Shown here: positions 43,455 to 54,600 of the stretch, piece after piece
Layout: the number at the start of each line of letters is the position of its first letter
How positions within the stretch are numbered: position 1 is the first letter of the stretch
Source of the DNA: Xanthomonas citri pv. mangiferaeindicae
GTDB taxonomy: Bacteria > Pseudomonadota > Gammaproteobacteria > Xanthomonadales > Xanthomonadaceae
Assembly: GCA_002240395.1 (NCBI GenBank)
Contig: CP016836.1
Span: 558,001 to 622,000, forward strand
Length of the DNA stretch: 64,000 nucleotides
Direction of reading: 5' to 3'
Notes under the pieces: generated by a model
The model's database searches: none
Told to the model about the DNA's origin: nothing
Seen by the model: only the letters and a program-made list of their open reading frames with translations
Made by a program: the position numbers and the translations under genes

Positions 43455-44879
43455 CTACGGCGTCGCGGTCACGACACAACTGAAGCCGATTTCGAGCTGT
43501 CCGCCCACCGGCAACGTCGGGACGACCAGACCAGCGTTCTGCAACGCCCCGATCGTCGGCGATGCCGGACAGACGGCACCACCGCTCGCGCTGCACGACA
43601 CCACGGCCGCGCTGCAGTCCAGGCCTGCCACCGCAGGGTCGCGGATCACCGCGCCGCTGCCATCCACGCCGGCCAGGTGGTTCACCGTCAGGGTGAAGGC
43701 GACGTCCCCGCCCACCGGCACATTCGTCGCCGAGGCGGTCTTCTCGATCGACAGATCGAGATCGTCGTCAAGCAAAGTCCAGGTCGCCTGGGCGATCGCG
43801 GCGGCACCACAGGCCTGGGTGGAGCTGAGCAGATAGTCGTTCGGGCTCGGCTGCAGGGTCAGTTGCACGGTCCGGTTGCCGTCGATGATCGCATTGCCCA
43901 GCGCCGTGAGGCCGAGCGGCCGCGCGACGTTGCCCTCGTAGGTGCCGGCCGGGATGAAGACGCTGAACGTGTTGGTACCGCTGGGCGTGGTGAAATCTGT
44001 CCCCAGCACGGCGGTGCCGCCCGTGACCGAGACCAGGATATTCAGATTTTCGTCGAGCGTGCCGACGACCCGCAGCTCCGGCAGGCCGGCGCTGGTGCCC
44101 TCCACGGTCTGGAACCCAGTGCCCGTCAGCTCGATGAAGGGCTTGAGGTAGACCTGGATGTCGTCGAGGAAGTTGCCGGTCGTCGCCGCGCCCGACAGCG
44201 CCTCGAAGCCGATGTTGGTGACGCCGCCTGCCCCGTTGTAGGGGAAGCTGCCATTGTAGTCGCGCCACCCGTTAGGCCCAGGTACGGACGTCGCGGTGCC
44301 TTGCGATACAGAGATAACCCGGCCGGTGCCGTCGTTGGTAGTGCCCACCTGCACGATCGGTGCGGTGCCGAGCAGAAACGCCATGCGGTCCTCATTGACC
44401 GCACTGCTGCGCCCGCGATGACTGAATTGCCAGCGCACCACGTCGCCAGGGACCAGGCAGACGTTTTGCGAGATACGCGACAGCTGCTCGGCATTGAGCT
44501 CGGCCAGCTGCGAGCCACTGCGTGCATTCACCGTCACCCCGCCGTTGGTTCGAGGAGCGCGCCACAGTTCGAGGATGCGCGCCTGCTGGCCGACGACGAA
44601 ACCGGCCGGCGGTACGCAACCGCCGGAATTCTCCTGGCCGTACAGCCCATGACTCGTTGTCCAGCCCGGCACGAACTGCTCGCCGATGTACACACGGCAG
44701 CCCACAGTCTGCAGGTTCGGCTCCTCAAAGCTCAGATTGATGAAGCTGCGTTGCACTGAGTTCACCCCGACCTGGGCGGAGGCTTGCGGCATGGCGAACG
44801 CGGCGATCGCCGCGGCCAGGGCGGCACCCAGCAGGGAGGCGCGGCGCGGGGTGGAAACTGTGGCGTGGCGATCTTTCAT
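43455..44879 (-). CDS. secreted protein with C-terminal DUF11-like domain, third gene of the surface locus
   Basis: A 474-residue exported protein. The signal peptide (LLGAALAAAIAAFAMPQASA) is followed by a domain starting NSVQRSFINLSFEEPNL with paired cysteines (VGCRVYIGEQF, SGGCVPPAG), likely a carbohydrate-binding/jelly-roll-like surface domain. A middle beta-sandwich resembling a Calx-beta repeat comes next (NILVSVTGGTAVLGTDFTTPSG). The final DUF11-like domain (DLSIEKTASATNVPVGGDVAFTLTV) contains several Cys. AAGGG eight bases before the ATG at 44879 supports this start; earlier in-frame ATGs exist at 44897 and 44921. It lies 45 bp after the barrel gene, in one unit with it and the giant protein. 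Confidence 0.82.
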   Translation of the reverse strand: MKDRHATVSTPRRASLLGAALAAAIAAFAMPQASAQVGVNSVQRSFINLSFEEPNLQTVGCRVYIGEQFVPGWTTSHGLYGQENSGGCVPPAGFVVGQQARILELWRAPRTNGGVTVNARSGSQLAELNAEQLSRISQNVCLVPGDVVRWQFSHRGRSSAVNEDRMAFLLGTAPIVQVGTTNDGTGRVISVSQGTATSVPGPNGWRDYNGSFPYNGAGGVTNIGFEALSGAATTGNFLDDIQVYLKPFIELTGTGFQTVEGTSAGLPELRVVGTLDENLNILVSVTGGTAVLGTDFTTPSGTNTFSVFIPAGTYEGNVARPLGLTALGNAIIDGNRTVQLTLQPSPNDYLLSSTQACGAAAIAQATWTLLDDDLDLSIEKTASATNVPVGGDVAFTLTVNHLAGVDGSGAVIRDPAVAGLDCSAAVVSCSASGGAVCPASPTIGALQNAGLVVPTLPVGGQLEIGFSCVVTATP

Positions 44880-44924
44880 AGTCGAACCCTTGCTCATCGG
44901 TGCGGTCAGCTTGCGCTGCATCTT

Positions 44925-47900
44925 TTAGTAGCTGCCCACGAAGTTGACGAACCAGCCCCGGTGGTCGTAATCGAAATCGGTGAGGTCGTCGGTGAAGTCG
45001 GTGAAGTTGTAGCCGGCGCCGATGCGGAAGTTCCGACCGATGTCGCGATCGAGGCCGGCCATCCAGCCCTTGCGCGTCCCCCCGTCCTTGACGTCCAGCC
45101 AGCGGTACTCCGCCATCGCGTGCCAGCGCTCGATCAGTTCGTAGCGGACCTGGCCCGCGGCGAACGTGGTGGCCGAATCGAACCAGGCGCCGGTGCCGCG
45201 ACCGAAGCGCACGTCGCCCTCGCGCCGCGCCAGCTTGCCGGCGAACTCCCAGTGATGATCGAGCCGGTACACGCCCTCCAGCGACAGCACCTGCGTGCGC
45301 TGATCGTACTGCGCGCCGCCGAGCTGGCCCAGCGTCGCCAGATCGTAGAGATAGGTGTAGCGCCCGAACAGGCCCCAGCGCGTGCTGTTCCACGGGCGGT
45401 ACGCAAAGCCGAGATTGCTCTCGATGAACTTGGCGCTTGCGAGCGGATTCAGGTCGTCCTGGGTGTCGGCGTAGTTGACGCGCGCGGCAATCCGCCAACT
45501 CTCGTTGAGCTTGTGGGTCAGGCGATGGGTGGTCACCCACTGCGTGATCCGCTCGGCACCGGTGTCCTCACGCCACTCCAGTTTGCTCTGCCAGCTGGTG
45601 TCGCCAGAGGTCCGCCCGCCACTCAGGCTCACCGCACGCCGATCGACCTGGCCGCCATCGCTGTTGGTCAGTTCGCCGTCGCTCAAAGTGAAGCCGAGGT
45701 TCCAGCCGTAGGCCGGGAAGAAATCCATGCCATAGGTATGGGCCAGGCCGCTCTCGCGCCGGCTCTTGAGGAACTGGCTCTCGTTGAAGAGATTGACCTG
45801 GTTGGACAGACGCCAACGCTGGCCCAGCGTCCAGCCGTTCTGCGCATTGGGGTTGAACAGCGGATCGTAGTCGCTGCGATCGGTGGAATAGGTATACGCA
45901 CCGTAGAAGCTGTGCTGCGGCGAGAGTCGATACTCGGCATCCACGCGTGCGGCGTCGCCGCGATCGCCCGTGGTCAGTTCCGCGCCCACGGTGGACAGGT
46001 TGGCGAAGTTGTAGCGCCCCCCAGCGTGAACGCATCGTTGTCCGCGTAGCGGCCGCTGTCGTCGTCCAAGGTCAGCTGCGCGGTGCCGTAGACATCCAGC
46101 GCGGTGCCGAAACGACGGGTGTAGCGCAACGCACCGAGCAGACCTGCAGCGTCAAAGGAGGCGCGCGCCTCCTCGACCCGCCGCAACTCGAATGCGAGCG
46201 CGTCGGCCTCGCCGATCCGCCACTCGGCATTGGCCTGGGCCTGGGTGAGGCTATCCGCGTTGCGCTCGGCCCGGCTGTAGCGCGCGTAGACGCCCACGTT
46301 GGCGCCGAACTGGCCCAACACCTCGGCGCCGTACTCCTCGATCTGCGCGCCGGTATCGAAGCGCGAGATCGAGTAACCCGCGTCCACCTGACGCCACCAC
46401 GCACCCGCGCTCCACGGTTGTTCGCTCCAGCCCAGCTCCTGGAAGTTCGCACGGGCCTCCACCGCAGTCGCCTCGCCCTCGCGGGACCCGCTGGGGTTGA
46501 GCCGGCTGAAGCTCAGGCCGCCGTTATCGGAGAAGAACACCGGTGCGCTGGTCGATTCGGTCCGGCTGTGCTCGAGCTTGAGGTAAGTGCCCTTGCCGGC
46601 CTGAAGCGTGACGTCGGCCGACATCAGCGAATAGTCCTCGCCGGCCCGATTCTCGTCGACATAGGTCAGACCGATGCCGAGGTGATCGCCGAACCAATGC
46701 TTGCCGCGCACGCCGGCGGCGATCTCGTCAGCATTGAAATCGTTGGGCACCCACTCGTAGTCCACGATCAATCGCTGCTCGAGGCCGTCGAGCGGCGCAT
46801 CGCGCGTCAGCGTGGGCATGTTCTGCCGCGTGATCTGGGCCAGCGCCCGGGTCAGCAAGACGCGGCCCTGAAGCTCGTCGATCTCGTAGTCGGCACCGCG
46901 CAGCAGCACCACGCGCTGCTCGACGCGGCCGGTGGTCCGATCGCGCACCTCCAGCACCACCTGGTCGGAACCGGGCAGCACATCGGTGTGACGCAGGTAA
47001 TAGAGGCTACCGCCTGTGCCGATGAACTCGCTGTGGCCGGGGGCGGTCTGCGCTTCGGATGCGAACGTCCGGAACTGGGTGACCGGATCGCCCCAGGCAT
47101 TGGCACCGCGCGACCGCCAGTTCAGCGCCGCGCCGTAAAGCGAGCGCACGTACTGGCCGTACTCGGTACCGGTCAGACCGGTGCTGAAGTTGCCCCACAG
47201 CGCCTCGTTCTTGTCCCACTCGGCACGCAAGTAGAAGCGGCCCATGGTGTCGACATCGCGCCAGACGCTCGAGTCGTCGCCATAGGTCGGGTAATAGAGA
47301 TCCGGATCGAGACGACGGAAGACGTCCTGCGGGTCGGCAGACGTGAAGCCGTCGAACAGATCCTCCAGCGGGCGATTCTGGGTATCGGCCTGCGCGGTGA
47401 TCAGGTACTTGCCCTGGGCCTTCGCCTTCAGATAGAAGGCCAGGCGGCCGTCGCTGAGGATGTCGTCCTCGCGGCCCGCCATGGCCAGCGAACGTCCGGG
47501 CCCGCTGGCCTTGTTCTGATACACCGTGACGTCGGCCAGACCCACGCCGAAGAAGTAGCGACCGCTGACGTCGACCTCCAGCGCACGCTGCAGCGGCGAC
47601 TCGCCCTCCGGCGCCTCGAGAGTGATGTCGAAACGGTGGTGGCCGATCGGCATCAGGTACTCGGCGACGAACTTGCGTTCGAGATCGACGGGGTAGTTCT
47701 CGCCGTTGATACGCAGGCCATAGCCGTCGGGCAGGTTGCGGCCCTGCACGCGCACCCGGGATCCGTAGATCGGGATGTTCTGCTGGCGCAGCCCGTTGTC
47801 GGCGAAGACGTCGTCGATCAACGCCTGGTTGCGCGCCTGCTCGATGCCCAACGCAGTGCCGAGCGAACGCTCGACCCCGTCGCGCAGTCGCTGGATGCCG

Positions 47901-48598
47901 CGCTCGGCCTCGTCGGGGCGCACCAATTGCAGCTTGCGAGGCGAGGTCTCGTCGAAGTTGCCCGCGGCGTCGTAGGCACGCAGGACGTACACCAGTTCAT
48001 CGCCCGTCCGGAGCACCAGGCCCGCCGGCAGCGCGCCATCCCACTCGCTCTGCGAGACCGCTTCGACCGGCAACCCGAAGCGGGCAACCGGCTCGACCAG
48101 GTCGGCATCGTTGCCCCGATAGAGCGTCAACTCGTATCGCTCGACGAACGACACATAGTTGCTGCGGACGAAGAATTTGACCGGCTCGACGATCCGCCCG
48201 GCATCGAAGGCCACCATCGCCGGGGCCGACACCGTCAGCTCGGGCGCCCCCAGGCTCGGGTCCTCGGTGGCCCAGACCACGCCGCCACCGGGCAGTTGTG
48301 CGGAGAACGCGCCGCGCACAGTCGCGCGACCGGGTTCGTCCAAAGCGATGGACACCCGGCGGTCGGGCTGCAACGCCTCGGACGACGAGCGCGCATCGGT
48401 GCCGACGCTCACCGGCTGGTCGAAGCTGCGTGTGCGCACCCGGAACACCAGGTCGCCGGATTCGGTGGTGCAGGCGCCGTCGTCGCAGTCCATCGCAGGA
48501 TCGGTCGCAGGCGCCGCCGGCCGGGGCTGCCCCAGCACGGCGGAGCTCATGCCGGCCAGGATGCCGATCAGGGCGGTATCGAGCAGTTTCATCTTCAT
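44925..48598 (-). pseudogene. large outer-membrane beta-barrel protein, interrupted by a one-base frameshift
   Basis: Two consecutive frames together encode one protein of about 1220 residues. The first part (45974-48598) has a signal peptide (LLDTALIGILAGMSSAVLG), beta-rich extracytoplasmic domains, and the start of a barrel. It runs out of frame at ARYADNDAFTLGG-type sequence near 46020. The second part (from about 46016 to 44925) continues in the next frame as RYNFANLSTVGAELTTGDRG and on to a barrel ending in Tyr (WFVNFVGSY), an outer-membrane assembly signal. The break lies in a run of six C at 46017-46022 (G on the coding strand); seven would restore the frame. It could be a sequencing error, a real mutation, or a contingency tract. 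The start overlaps the end region of the giant gene. It has no TonB plug. Confidence 0.8.
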
Positions 48599-48612
48599 GA
48601 TCCAGCTATTCC

Positions 48613-51600
48613 TCACTCGCGCTCTGCATCGATCGGAGCCGTCGGGTCGGCGCTGGCTTCCACGCGGACCTTCTGTCTGGTCTCCGCACGCAATCGCGCT
48701 GCCAGCGCCTGTTGCACCGCAGTCGCGCGGCGCAGTCCCAGTGCCGTGTTGTAGGCGTGCGATCCGCGGACGTCCGTGTGGCCGACGAGCACCACGACGC
48801 CACCACCGAGCGCATCCAGACGCCGCGCGACCTCATCGAGCAGCGCTCCGAACTCCGGCCGGATCTCGGCGCGATCGGTGTCGAACAACACAGTCCCGAG
48901 CAATGCGCCCCTGGCATCGACACCGGCGACCAGCGCGTGCTGGTCGTCCACCACGGTGCGCAGCGCGACCGACAGGCACGCCTGCGCTTCCGGACCGACC
49001 CGCGCCTGCAGTGCATCGCGCACCGCCGCCGCCCGGGCGAATGCCAGTGCTTCGTCGCCGCCTTCTGCGACGATCGAGACATCGCCACCGTGATAGCGCT
49101 CGACCTGCTCGGCCATGCGCTCGATCGCCGGCAACCACATCGCGCCGACCTCCGCGCTGCCCGGCGCGAAGATGACTTCGCCCAGTTCCAGATCGATCCG
49201 CCGCTCTCCGCCCGGCAGTTGCTCGACCGGCAGACGCACGCCGAAATCGAACCGGACCGGCAGGCCGGGCGTGACACGCCGCACCAACGGGTTCGCGGTG
49301 GTGAACTCGGTACCCGGCGGCAACGTGGCCGGATCGACCTTCAGGATGAAGTTGCGACCGTGGCGCCAGTCCCCACCCTGCACATCGGCCAGGTGATAGC
49401 GGCCGTACTGATCCGTTTCGATCAGCAGCCCCTCCACCGACGCGATCCGCACGCCCGGGATGCCGCGCTCATCGATGCCGTGGTTCTCGACGATGTAGGC
49501 CACTTCGTAGCCGTTCTCGACCGCCGACACGCGACGCGTCACCACCGGCTCGGCAGCATTGAGCCCCTTCGCCGCTTCGCCCTCGCGCTCCACCCGGGTC
49601 GACCCATCGGCCGCCATCCGCACGGTGACGCCCTGCCCGTTGACCAGGACAAAGTCATCGCTGAACTCCGGCGCGGTCAGGCGCTGGCGGATGATCACGC
49701 GATGGGCCTCGGCCGGATCGCCCACGGACTGCCGGGCCGAGATCGCACCGATCTCGATGCCGTGAAGCAGCGGTGCGCTGGCATCGGCGAGCGGCTGCGG
49801 GCCATCGCCGCGGTCGATCGTCGTGGAGCCAGGCACGTACAGGTGGGACGGGAAGCCGCCCTGCACCCGCACACCGGACAGATCCGCGCGGTCCTGCCAT
49901 CCGTCACCGTCGCGATCATCGAACACGGTGCCGAAGACCAGGCTGTCGTCGAGCAAGGGATCTGAATCCAGCGACACCTGGGCGGTGGCCACGTTAGACA
50001 CCGGCGTCCCGTTCACATCAACCGCAACTGCTTCGTTGACGTGCACGCCCTGCCGGACGCCAGGCCCGACGCGCAGCAGATACACGATGGTGGCGCGGTC
50101 ACCGACGGCGATGTCGACGCCGCCGATACGCAGCGGGTGCTGGCCGGTCAGGGTGAAAGCACCATCGCGATCGGCGACCGCCATCGACCCTTCGACGTAG
50201 CTGAAGCCTGCGGGCGGTGTGTCCACGACGATGCCGTCGGTCACGTTCACCACGCCCACGTTCTCCACGGTCACGGTGTAGCGCACCAGATCGCCGACCT
50301 TCACATTCCGGCTGCCGACCGCCTTGCTGATGCGCAACTGCGCCTTGTCCGAAACCTCGTGGCGGGTCTGGCAGGTGGTGCACTCGGGCTCAGAACCACC
50401 GCCCTCGTTCACATAACCACCCGACACCCGGTTCTCCACAGCCCCGATCGCATCGGCGGTCACAGTTGCCGGATACACAAAGGTGTAGGTGCCCGGCACG
50501 GTGCCGGCGGGCAGCATGCAGACCACGTTGCCGCCCTCGGCAACGCAACCCGTCGGCAGCATACCCACGGCCAGACCCGGCCCGGGCGTATCGGACAGCC
50601 GCATATCCGCGAGCGTCGCCGAGTTCGCGACGTCGACAGTCAGCGTGTACTCGATGACGTCACCGACCTTTACTTCCTGCGCCTCGCCGGGCGTGGCGTG
50701 CTTGGCGATGCGCACGCGCGGCTCTGCCAGCGGATGCTCGGTGCTGCATGCGCCGCACACTGGGGGAGGACCGTTCTCGCCGGTGCCGCCGCTGGCGGTC
50801 ACGACGTTACCGACAGTTCCAGTGGCGGTGCTGTCCACGGTGGCCGTGTACGTCAGTGCATAGCGGCCCGGCAGCGTGCCGGCCGGCAAGGTGCAGGTCA
50901 GCGCGCCCGTGCAGGTGAACGCACCGGCATCGGTCACTTCGCCGAAGCTCAGACCCGCGCCAAGCGTATCGGTCAGCGTGAGCGTGTCGAGGGTGGCCGA
51001 GTTGGCGACGACCGCGGTCAGCGTGTAGACGAGCACATCGCCTGCGCGCACTTCCGCACCGCTCCCTGGCTCAGAGGTCTTGGCGACCTCGATCGTCGGC
51101 TGCTCGACCTTATGCTCGGTCTGGCAGGTGGTGCACACCGGCTCAGGGTCGTTGCCGCCCGGCGGGATGCTCGCCACGACGACGTTGCTCAGGGTGCCCG
51201 TCGCATCCGCATTGACGGTCGCGGTGTAGGTCAGCGTGTAGACACCCGGCAGCGTGCCGGCGGGCAGCGTGCAGGTCAGCGCGCCCGTGCAAGCGAACGC
51301 GCCAGCATCGGTGACCGCACCAAACGCCAAACCGGTCCCGAGCGCGTCGGACAGCGTCAGCACTTCGGTCGTCGCCGAGTTCGCGACCGTTGCCGTCAGC
51401 GTGTAGGTCAATGTGTCGCCAGGCGACACCTCGCTGCCCGAGGCCGGGTTGGAGCTCTTCGTCACCGTGATCGAGGTCGCGACGACCGGATGCTCGGTCT
51501 CACAGGTGGTGCAGACCGGATCGGGATCGTTGCCACCAGCCGGGTTACTTGCCACGACGACGTTGCCAACGCTGCCCGTCGCGGCGGCGTCCACCGTGGC

Positions 51601-54600
51601 CGTGTAGGTCAGCGTATAAGTACCCGGCAGCGTGCCGGCGGGTAGCGTGCAGGTCAGCGCGCCGGTGCAGGCAAACGCACCCGCATCGGTCACCGCGCCG
51701 AAGGTCAGACCCGTGCCAAGCGTGTCGGACAGGGTCAGCACTTCAGTGGTAGCCGAGTTCGCAACCGTCGCCGTCAGCGTGTAGGTCAGCGTGTCGCCGG
51801 GCGACACCTCGCTGCCCGACGCCGGGTTCGAGGTCTTGGTCACGGTAACCGAGGTCGCAACGACCGGATGTTCGGTCTCGCAGGTCGTGCAGACGGGCTC
51901 CGGATCGTTGCCGCCAGCTGGGTTACTGGCCACCACGACGTTGCCAACGCTGCCCGTCGCGGCGGCGTCCACCGTGGCCGTGTAGGTCAGCGTGTAAGTG
52001 CCCGGCAGCGTGCCGGCGGGTAGCGTGCAGGTCAGCGCGCCGGTGCAGGCAAACGCGCCAGCATCGGTCACCGCGCCGAAGGTCAGACCCGTGCCAAGCG
52101 TGTCGGACAGCGTCAGCACTTCAGTCGTCGCCGAATTGGCGACCGTCGCGGTCAGCGTGTAGGTCAGCGTGTCGCCGGGCGACACTTCGCTACCAGAAGC
52201 CGGGTTGGAGCTCTTGGTCACGGTGATCGAGGTCGCGACGACCGGATGTTCAGTCTCGCAGGTGGTGCACACCGGATCGGGATCGTTGCCACCAGCCGGG
52301 TTACTGGCCACGACGACGTTGCCGACGCTGCCGGTCGCATCCGCATCGACGGTCGCGGTGTAGATCAGCGTGTAGGTGCCCGGCAGCGTGCCGGCGGGCA
52401 GCGTGCAGGTCAGCGCGCCCGTGCAAGCAAACGCGCCTGAATCGGTCACCGCACCAAACGTCAGACCGGTCCCGAGCGTGTCGACCAGGGTCAGCACTTC
52501 GGTCGTCGCCGAGTTCGCCACCGTCGCGGTCAGCGTATAGGTCAGCGTGTCGCCGGGCGACACCTCGCTGCCCGAGGCCGGGTTCGAGGCCTTGGCCACG
52601 GTGATCGACGTCGCAACGACCGGATGCTCGGTCTCGCAGGTGGTGCACACCGGATCGGGATCGTTGCCGCCAGCCGGATTACTGGCCACGACGACGTTGC
52701 CGACGCTGCCCGTCGCGGCGGCGTCCACCGTGGCCGTGTAGGTCAGCGTGTAGGTGCCCGGCAAGGTACCGGCCGGCAGCGTGCAGGCCAGCGCGCCGGT
52801 ACAGGCAAACGCGCCCGCGTCCGTGACGGTACCGAAGGTCAGACCGCTCCCCAGCGTGTCGGCCAGGGTCAGCACTTCAGTGGTGGCCGAATTCGCAACC
52901 GTCGCCGTTAGCGTGTAGGTCAGGGAGTCGCCAGGCGACACCTCGCTGCCCGAGGCCGGGTTCGAGGCCTTGCTCACCGTGATCGACGTGGCGACGACCG
53001 GATGTTCGGTCTCGCAGGTGGTGCACACCGGATCGGGATCGTTGCCGCCAGCCGGATTACTGGCCACGACGACGTTGCCGACGCTGCCCGTCGCGGCGGC
53101 GTCCACCGTGGCCGTATAGGTCAGCGTGTAGGTGCCCGGCAAGGTACCGGCCGGCAGCGTGCAGGTCAGCGCGCCGGTGCAGGCAAACGCGCCCGCATCG
53201 GTCACCGCGCCGAAGGTCAAACCCGCACCGAGCGTATCGGCCAGCGTCAGCACTTCGGTCGTCGCCGAGTTAGCAACTGTCGCCGTCAGCGTGTAGGTCA
53301 GCGTGTCGCCGGGCGACACCTCGCTACCCGACGCCGGGTTGGAGCTCTTGCTCACCGTGACCGACGTGGCGACGACCGGATGTTCGGTCTCGCAGGTGGT
53401 GCACACCGGATCGGGATCGTTGCCGCCAGCCGGGTTACTGGCCACGACGACGTTGCCGACGCTGCCCGTCGCATCCGCATTGACGGTCGCGGTGTAGGTC
53501 AGCGTGTAGGTGCCGGGCAAAGTGCCGGCCGGCAGCGTGCAGGTGAGCGCGCCCGTGCAAGCGAAGGCACCCGCGTCCGTGACGGCACCGAAGGTCAGGC
53601 CGCTGCCGAGCGTATCGCTCAGCGTCAGCACTTCGGTCGTCGCCGAATTGGCGACCGTCGCGGTCAGCGTGTAGGTCAATGTGTCGCCAGGCGACACCTC
53701 GCTGCCCGACGCTGGGTTCGAGGCCTTGCTCACAGTGATCGACGTGGCGACGACCGGATGTTCGGTCTCGCAGGTCGTGCAGACCGGCTCCGGATCGTTG
53801 CCGCCCGACGGCGTGGTCGCCACAACAACGTTACCCACGGTCCCAGTCGCATCCGCATTGACGGTCGCGGTGTAGGTCAGCGTGTAGACACCCGGCAGCG
53901 TGCCAGCCGGCAGCGTGCAGGTCAGCGCGCCCGTGCAAGCAAACGCGCCCGCATCGGTGACGGCACCGAAGGTCAGACCCGTGCCAAGCGTGTCGGACAG
54001 CGTCAGCACTTCAGTCGTCGCCGAATTCGCAACCGTCGCCGTCAGCGTGTAGGTCAACGTGTCGCCAGGCGACACCTCGCTCCCCGAGGCCGGGTTGGAG
54101 CTCTTCGTCACCGTGATCGAGGTCGCAACGACCGGATGCTCGGTCTCGCAGGTGGTGCACACCGGATCGGGATCGTTGCCGCCAGCCGGGTTACTGGCCA
54201 CCACGACGTTGCCCACCGCACCGGTCGCATCCGCATTGACGGTTGCGGTGTAGGTCAGCGTGTAAGTGCCCGGCAGCGTGCCAGCCGGCAGCGTGCAGGT
54301 CAGCGCGCCCGTGCAAGCGAACGCACCCGCATCGGTCACCGAACCGAACGTCAGACCCGCACCGAGCGTATCGCTCAGCGTCAGCACTTCAGTGGTGGCC
54401 GAGTTCGCAATTGTCGCCGTCAGCGTGTAGGTCAGCGTGTCGCCGGGCGACACCTCGCTGCCCGACGCTGGGCTCGAGGCCTTGCTCACCGTGATCGACG
54501 TCGCAACGACCGGATGCTCGGTCTCGCAGGTCGTGCAGACCGGCTCCGGATCGTTGCCGCCCGGCGGCGTGGTCGCCACCACGACGTTACCCACCGTCCC

